Source: Tenacibaculum gallaicum | GTDB taxonomy: Bacteria; Bacteroidota; Bacteroidia; Flavobacteriales; Flavobacteriaceae | Assembly (NCBI RefSeq): GCF_003387615.1 | Contig: NZ_QUNS01000006.1 | Span: forward strand, 124,001 to 188,000 | Reading direction: 5' to 3' | DNA length: 64,000 bases | Shown: positions 60,128-64,000 of the stretch, piece after piece | Layout of the letters: the number at the start of each line of letters is the position of its first letter | Position numbering within the stretch: position 1 is the stretch's first letter | Translations under genes and position numbers: made by a program | Notes under the pieces: model-generated | Database searches by the model: none | The model's input: the letters and a program-made list of their open reading frames with translations, nothing else | What the model was told of the DNA's origin: nothing

Positions 60128-61546
60128 CTATAATTTTTTTCTGTTTTTCCATTGAAACTTTTCTTTATTAGCATCATTCCAGTTAGCTACTTTTAAAAGC
60201 ATAGTGTCGATTTTAGTTTTATCAAGCCACTTTCCATTTACAAATACATCAGATATTGTACGTGTGTTATTAATGTTTTCTAGTGGGTTTTTATCTAGTA
60301 AAATTAAATCAGCAAATTTCCCAGTTTCAATAGTTCCTATTTTATCACCAATTTCTAACCATTCAGCAGGCAATCTAGTTGCAGAAGCTAAAGTTTCCTC
60401 AGTTGTTAACCCTGCTTCTACTAATAGTTCCAATTCATCATGAAGAGAAAATCCCCAAATAATACCAGAAATACCAGCATCTGTTCCTGCAAGCATTGGT
60501 ACGCCTGTTTCTTTAAAAGCTTTCACAATCTGGATATGGAATTTTTTTTGTTTATTATAGTATTCAATTAATTTGGGAGAAGCTCCATAATAACGATTTG
60601 AGGTTAACCATTTATTTTGCATTAGTGGATGTACATACTTTAAACTTTGTAAATTTTGAATACTTTCTAATGATTTAGCCTGTTTTGAAATCCAGACCAT
60701 GTTGGATAGATTCGGAATTAACCAAGTATTATTTTCTTTAGCTAAACGAGCAAATTCTTGTGCTTTTTCATAACTGAAATCATTCGTCTGTTTCGATAAT
60801 TCTTCAGCATGCGCTATGAGTCCGAATTGAGGTACAAATAAATCTTCAGCAGGTTTTCCTTCAAAGACTGTAGGAATGTGGCCAACAACTTTCATATCCT
60901 GTTTTTCAGCTTCATCAATAACTGCTTTAAAAGTTTCTTCATTTAACCAGGTATAAACCTTTATGAATCTATAACCTAAACCTTTAGCATTTCTAACCGA
61001 TTGTCGCCCTTCTATAGGAGTCGTAGCTTTAATTTCATTGCCTTTGCCATCAATTACAGCAGCTATTGCCATACGAGGGCCAATAACACTTTTTTCCATT
61101 ATTTTATCTCTTTGTGAAAAGTGTCCAAGTCTTCCACTTAATTCAAATACTGTGGTGACTCCATTAGCTACATATGGTGTCATTAGGTTTTGAGTATTAA
61201 AACTTACTGTAGAACCTCTAGTTGGATATCCTTGTGAGAAACTCCCGTTACTAAGGGTATGTACATGCATATCAATTAACCCTGGAATAAGCCATTTACC
61301 TTTTCCATCAATTATTGTTGCTTCAGAAGGAATAGAATCATTTATAGATTGTATGATGTTTTCATGAATGACTACTGTAGCGTTTTCAATAACGTTATTG
61401 CTTTTAGTCATCGGAATTATGTTTACGTTCTTTATAACGTATGTATTATTTTCTTTTTGAACTTCAGGGTTGCTGTTTTTTACGCAATTAAATAATAAAA
61501 AAGAGACTGTAAGGAGTAGTAGGATACTAATTTTTAGATGTTTCAT
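60128..61546 (-). CDS. Amidohydrolase-superfamily lipoprotein
   Basis: Lipoprotein signal with Cys21 (SFLLFNC). The metal-dependent amidohydrolase motif is LIDMHVHT near residue 92 (HxH). Further motifs are FIKVYTWLNEETF near 195 (the lysine position), VVGHIPTVF, LIAHAEEL (metal His), and GTDAGISG near 357 (catalytic Asp). The C-terminal composite beta domain ends GKFADLILLDKNPLENI. 472 residues. It resembles imidazolonepropionase/prolidase-like exported enzymes of flavobacteria. Acts in the periplasm or at the outer membrane; substrate unknown. Confidence 0.9.
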   Translation of the reverse strand: MKHLKISILLLLTVSFLLFNCVKNSNPEVQKENNTYVIKNVNIIPMTKSNNVIENATVVIHENIIQSINDSIPSEATIIDGKGKWLIPGLIDMHVHTLSNGSFSQGYPTRGSTVSFNTQNLMTPYVANGVTTVFELSGRLGHFSQRDKIMEKSVIGPRMAIAAVIDGKGNEIKATTPIEGRQSVRNAKGLGYRFIKVYTWLNEETFKAVIDEAEKQDMKVVGHIPTVFEGKPAEDLFVPQFGLIAHAEELSKQTNDFSYEKAQEFARLAKENNTWLIPNLSNMVWISKQAKSLESIQNLQSLKYVHPLMQNKWLTSNRYYGASPKLIEYYNKQKKFHIQIVKAFKETGVPMLAGTDAGISGIIWGFSLHDELELLVEAGLTTEETLASATRLPAEWLEIGDKIGTIETGKFADLILLDKNPLENINNTRTISDVFVNGKWLDKTKIDTMLLKVANWNDANKEKFQWKNRKKL

Positions 61547-61670
61547 GCAGTTTAGTTTTCTTAAAGACGTATTAAGAATAAAAATGTTACAAGAAAACCA
61601 GCATTTAAAAAAAATGACTGAATTTAGTATTTAAAAATTTAGTCATTGATGTGCTTATATGTTTATTATG

Positions 61671-63125
61671 TTATTTATTTTTTAGTTCAGCTATTTTGTT
61701 TTTCATTTGCTCATTATAATTCCATTGATTGTCTTCATTGAGTAGAATTGCTTTTTTATAGTTTTTAATTGCCTTAAGACTATCATTTTTCATTTCATAA
61801 GCTTCAGCTAAACTCGCTTTTGACACCCACCAATTAGGATTAACTTCGGCATTAAACTTAAATACATCAATAGCATTTTCAATGTTATTTTCACTATAAG
61901 CATAAGAATTACCTATACTGTTAATATTCCATTTTAAATTGTAGAAGTTAGAATTTGGGTTTTCTTTTTTTAATTTTTTGAATGATTGTATAGCTTCGTT
62001 AAATTGATGGCGAATAACAAAATTCAGAACATCTTCCTCCTTTGCTAATTTTTTTGCTTTAAGTTCAGGGATTGAAATTCTTGCTATATCATTAATAATA
62101 ATGTCATAAGCAGGTATTGTATAACCGTTTGATAATAAAATAATCGTTGTTTTATCATTTATAAACTTTCTAAAAGAAGATAAATTTCCACCCGAAAATC
62201 CATAAGAGTCCAATCCGTTTACTTGAATGCTATTCCAACCATGTAAAAAATGGTCTTTTTTATTCGTGAAACTGAAAGGTTCCCACATTTCTGTTTTCAT
62301 CTTATCACTTAACAAGATATCGTCGTTCAATTTCTTGTTCCATTCAATAAATTTTTCAAGAGTGATGTTTAGCCCGTTTCCTGAATGTCCTCTTTTACCA
62401 CTATTATTAGTATCCTTTTCAAATTCTTTTGTCTTTTCATTATAAAAATATCTAGTAGCACGATTTGGAATAGTTTCTTGTGAGTTAGAAGAAAACAAGA
62501 CTCCTTTTGTAGAATTATCAAACTGATTTTTAAGAATATAATCATCAAAAGACATTCCTGTAATTTTTTCTATAATTCGAGTGAGTAACCAATAGTTTGT
62601 TTGATTATATTGAAACTGTTTTCCAATAGCAAAATTCATTTTGTCATTGAATAGTTTTTCCATTAATTCCTCGTCAGTTAACATACTTTTATATCTTACA
62701 ATATCAGGTAAACCTGAAGAATGACTTAGTAAATTTTCAACTTTTATCTCCTGCCATAGTTGTGGTAAATTATCTATGTATTTTGAAATTTTATCTTCTA
62801 AACTTAGCTGTTTGTTTTGTATAAGCTGAAATACTCCTGTGGAAGTTATAAGTTTTGTCACTGAAAAAACTCTAAACAATGTATTTTCATCAATAGGTTT
62901 GTTATTCTCTAATGATGATTTGCCTAAATAATTTTTATAAACTATTTCATCATCCTTAATTACTACTAAAGCTAATCCAGGAATATTATGTAGCTTCATA
63001 GCTTTTGTTAAATAAGAGTCAATTTCATTTTTAATGGTAGCAGTATTGTTTTCTTTCTTTTGGTTAGAGCAAGAAAAACTAGAAAACAATAGAAAAAGGG
63101 AAAAAAGTGTGATTAATTTCTTCAT
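61671..63125 (-). CDS. Beta-lactamase-fold serine hydrolase lipoprotein with C-terminal TPR
   Basis: Lipoprotein signal with Cys19 (SSFSC). The class C beta-lactamase/esterase domain has the SxxK motif S88-V-T-K91 in FRVFSVTKLIT. At the second motif, relatives read YSN; here the stretch is FQYNQTNYWLL, so the usual Asn may be replaced. The third motif is likely HGWNSIQVNGLDSYGFSGGN. Residues from about 365 form two or three tetratricopeptide repeats (SKASLAEAYEMKNDSLKAIKNYKKAILL). 484 residues. By family a D-amino-acid or ester hydrolase of the envelope; beta-lactam resistance is not implied. Confidence 0.88.
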   Translation of the reverse strand: MKKLITLFSLFLLFSSFSCSNQKKENNTATIKNEIDSYLTKAMKLHNIPGLALVVIKDDEIVYKNYLGKSSLENNKPIDENTLFRVFSVTKLITSTGVFQLIQNKQLSLEDKISKYIDNLPQLWQEIKVENLLSHSSGLPDIVRYKSMLTDEELMEKLFNDKMNFAIGKQFQYNQTNYWLLTRIIEKITGMSFDDYILKNQFDNSTKGVLFSSNSQETIPNRATRYFYNEKTKEFEKDTNNSGKRGHSGNGLNITLEKFIEWNKKLNDDILLSDKMKTEMWEPFSFTNKKDHFLHGWNSIQVNGLDSYGFSGGNLSSFRKFINDKTTIILLSNGYTIPAYDIIINDIARISIPELKAKKLAKEEDVLNFVIRHQFNEAIQSFKKLKKENPNSNFYNLKWNINSIGNSYAYSENNIENAIDVFKFNAEVNPNWWVSKASLAEAYEMKNDSLKAIKNYKKAILLNEDNQWNYNEQMKNKIAELKNK

Positions 63126-63231
63126 AGTATTTCATTATTTATGTTAATAGAAACGATAACTTTTATTTAGTGTTACAGTTTTTATAAAAATGATAGCACT
63201 TTTTATTTGTTATTAAACAAATTCGATTGTC

Positions 63232-63239
63232 TATTTTTG
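63232..63239 (+). promoter_or_regulatory. -7 element 4 nt before the methyltransferase start codon
   Basis: TATTTTTG, with TTTG 22 nt upstream (63206-63209). The ATG is at 63244, so the mRNA should be leaderless or nearly so. Confidence 0.55.
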
Positions 63240-63243
63240 TAGT

Positions 63244-64000
63244 ATGAAAGAAGCCTTACATCAATTGTTTATCGAGTTTCAAAACAGCATACAAAAAAAT
63301 GATTTTGTAAAATTAACTTTGAGTAAACCGATTCGTAAAAGTGATGAACTGTCAAATGTATATGTTCGTCAAATAACGTTAAAAGGAGACGTTTGTTTTC
63401 AGTTTTTATATAGATATAAGACTAATGATCAGACAAAAAACTATTCATTTGAAGAGAGTATTGAAGAGCTTACCGATTTACTTTCAGAAAAGTTTAGGGC
63501 AGTAACATTGTTTACGCTAGAAAATGATTTGTTGGTATTTATTTCTAAAAAGAAAAAAGTAAGTTATAAAACTACACAGCCTAGTTTTAAGAATAAATTA
63601 CCTGAAACCCACGATAAACCTAAAGAAAAAAGAGCTGAGAATAGCGAATATTTATATCATTTAGGGGTAACGGATAAAGAAGGTAAAGTAATTCCTAAAA
63701 TGGCGGATAAATATCGTCAAATTAACAAGTATTTAGAGATTATTGAAGCACAGATACAATCGGTTAAATTACCTAAACATATCAATATTGTAGATATGGG
63801 TTCTGGAAAAGGTTATTTAACTTTTGCTCTGTACGATTATTTGGTAATCCAAAAGGGGTATACTGCAAGTATAACAGGTATTGAGTTACGACAAAATTTA
63901 GTTGACTATTGTAATGATATTGCCCAAAAATGCAGATTTAAAGGGCTACTTTTTGTAGCTCAACCAATTCAGGATTATGATAACAATAAAATTGATATTT
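63244..64000 (+). CDS. SAM-dependent methyltransferase, N-terminal part (continues beyond window)
   Basis: The frame is open to the right edge. About the first 150 residues form a charged N-terminal domain (MKEALHQLFIEFQNSIQKND). The class I methyltransferase core starts with motif I NIVDMGSGKGYLTFALYDYL near residue 180, then ITGIELRQNLVDYCNDIA (acidic ribose-binding loop E-L). DKYRQINKYLEII precedes motif I, as in flavobacterial methyltransferase-domain proteins that resemble the GSTCD / tRNA-modifying group. The substrate cannot be assigned from this part. Confidence 0.85.
   Translation, partial: MKEALHQLFIEFQNSIQKNDFVKLTLSKPIRKSDELSNVYVRQITLKGDVCFQFLYRYKTNDQTKNYSFEESIEELTDLLSEKFRAVTLFTLENDLLVFISKKKKVSYKTTQPSFKNKLPETHDKPKEKRAENSEYLYHLGVTDKEGKVIPKMADKYRQINKYLEIIEAQIQSVKLPKHINIVDMGSGKGYLTFALYDYLVIQKGYTASITGIELRQNLVDYCNDIAQKCRFKGLLFVAQPIQDYDNNKIDI

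Overview
This 64 kb window is an AT-rich chromosomal segment of a marine-type member of the Bacteroidota, family Flavobacteriaceae, most likely Tenacibaculum or a close relative. The genus is an inference from protein style and was not tested. Supporting signs are promoters of the Bacteroidota type (TTTG about 19 nt upstream of TAnnTTTG), near absence of Shine-Dalgarno sites, bacillithiol synthesis (bshA), fused thrA, hisB and hisIE, DUF3810 and OstA-like proteins, and a large SusC/OAR-like TonB-dependent receptor. Both ends of the window cut genes: an M1 aminopeptidase/transporter fusion at base 1 and a SAM methyltransferase at base 64000.

Layout. 1-3.2 kb: aminopeptidase fusion and an esterase-fold protein that has lost its nucleophile. 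3.2-8.2 kb: thrA-thrB-thrC on the minus strand, preceded by an unannotated Thr/Ile-rich leader peptide (thrL) with a terminator-like hairpin. 8.2-10.2 kb: accessory island with a GC-rich 42-bp minisatellite between two diverged copies of a ~75-bp element, then two unrecognised genes. 10.2-14.7 kb: class III aminotransferase, OstA-like protein, PLP decarboxylase. 14.7-17.8 kb: nirK-cytochrome c fusion, FGE-like protein and SCO copper chaperone, under a well-placed FNR/CRP-like palindrome. 17.8-22.4 kb: DinB-like protein, purA, Fur-family regulator, relA/spoT. 22.5-25.2 kb: candidate small RNA, ECF sigma, probable anti-sigma, outer-membrane protein. 25.3-30.7 kb: sterol desaturase-like protein, rpsF-rpsR-rplI, TonB-dependent receptor. 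30.7-34.8 kb: lysA, pepT and DUF3810, with two candidate small RNAs whose hairpins all show AGGGG in the loop. 34.9-41.8 kb: dnaB, a putative amidotransferase-like lipoprotein-type gene, two distant paralogues of unknown family, and a TPR-AraC regulator. 42-49.8 kb: orphan transketolase N-subunit, bshA, patatin, aroB, proline dehydrogenase, LETM1-like protein, typA. 49.8-57.2 kb: complete his operon hisG-D-C-B-H-A-F-IE behind a His-rich leader peptide and attenuator. 57.2-63.1 kb: minus-strand accessory genes (an oxidoreductase pseudogene, peptidase E-like, GNAT, VOC, AraC, amidohydrolase, beta-lactamase-fold serine hydrolase).

How it fits together. Thr and His biosynthesis each carry a classical translation-coupled leader; both leaders are short ORFs easily missed by annotation. 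The nirK cluster is a self-contained nitrite-reduction unit: enzyme, copper delivery, and an oxygen/NO-type regulatory site. The least explained parts are the 8.2-10.2 kb island, the AGGGG-loop RNAs flanking lysA, and the paralogue pair at 38.1-40.1 kb.
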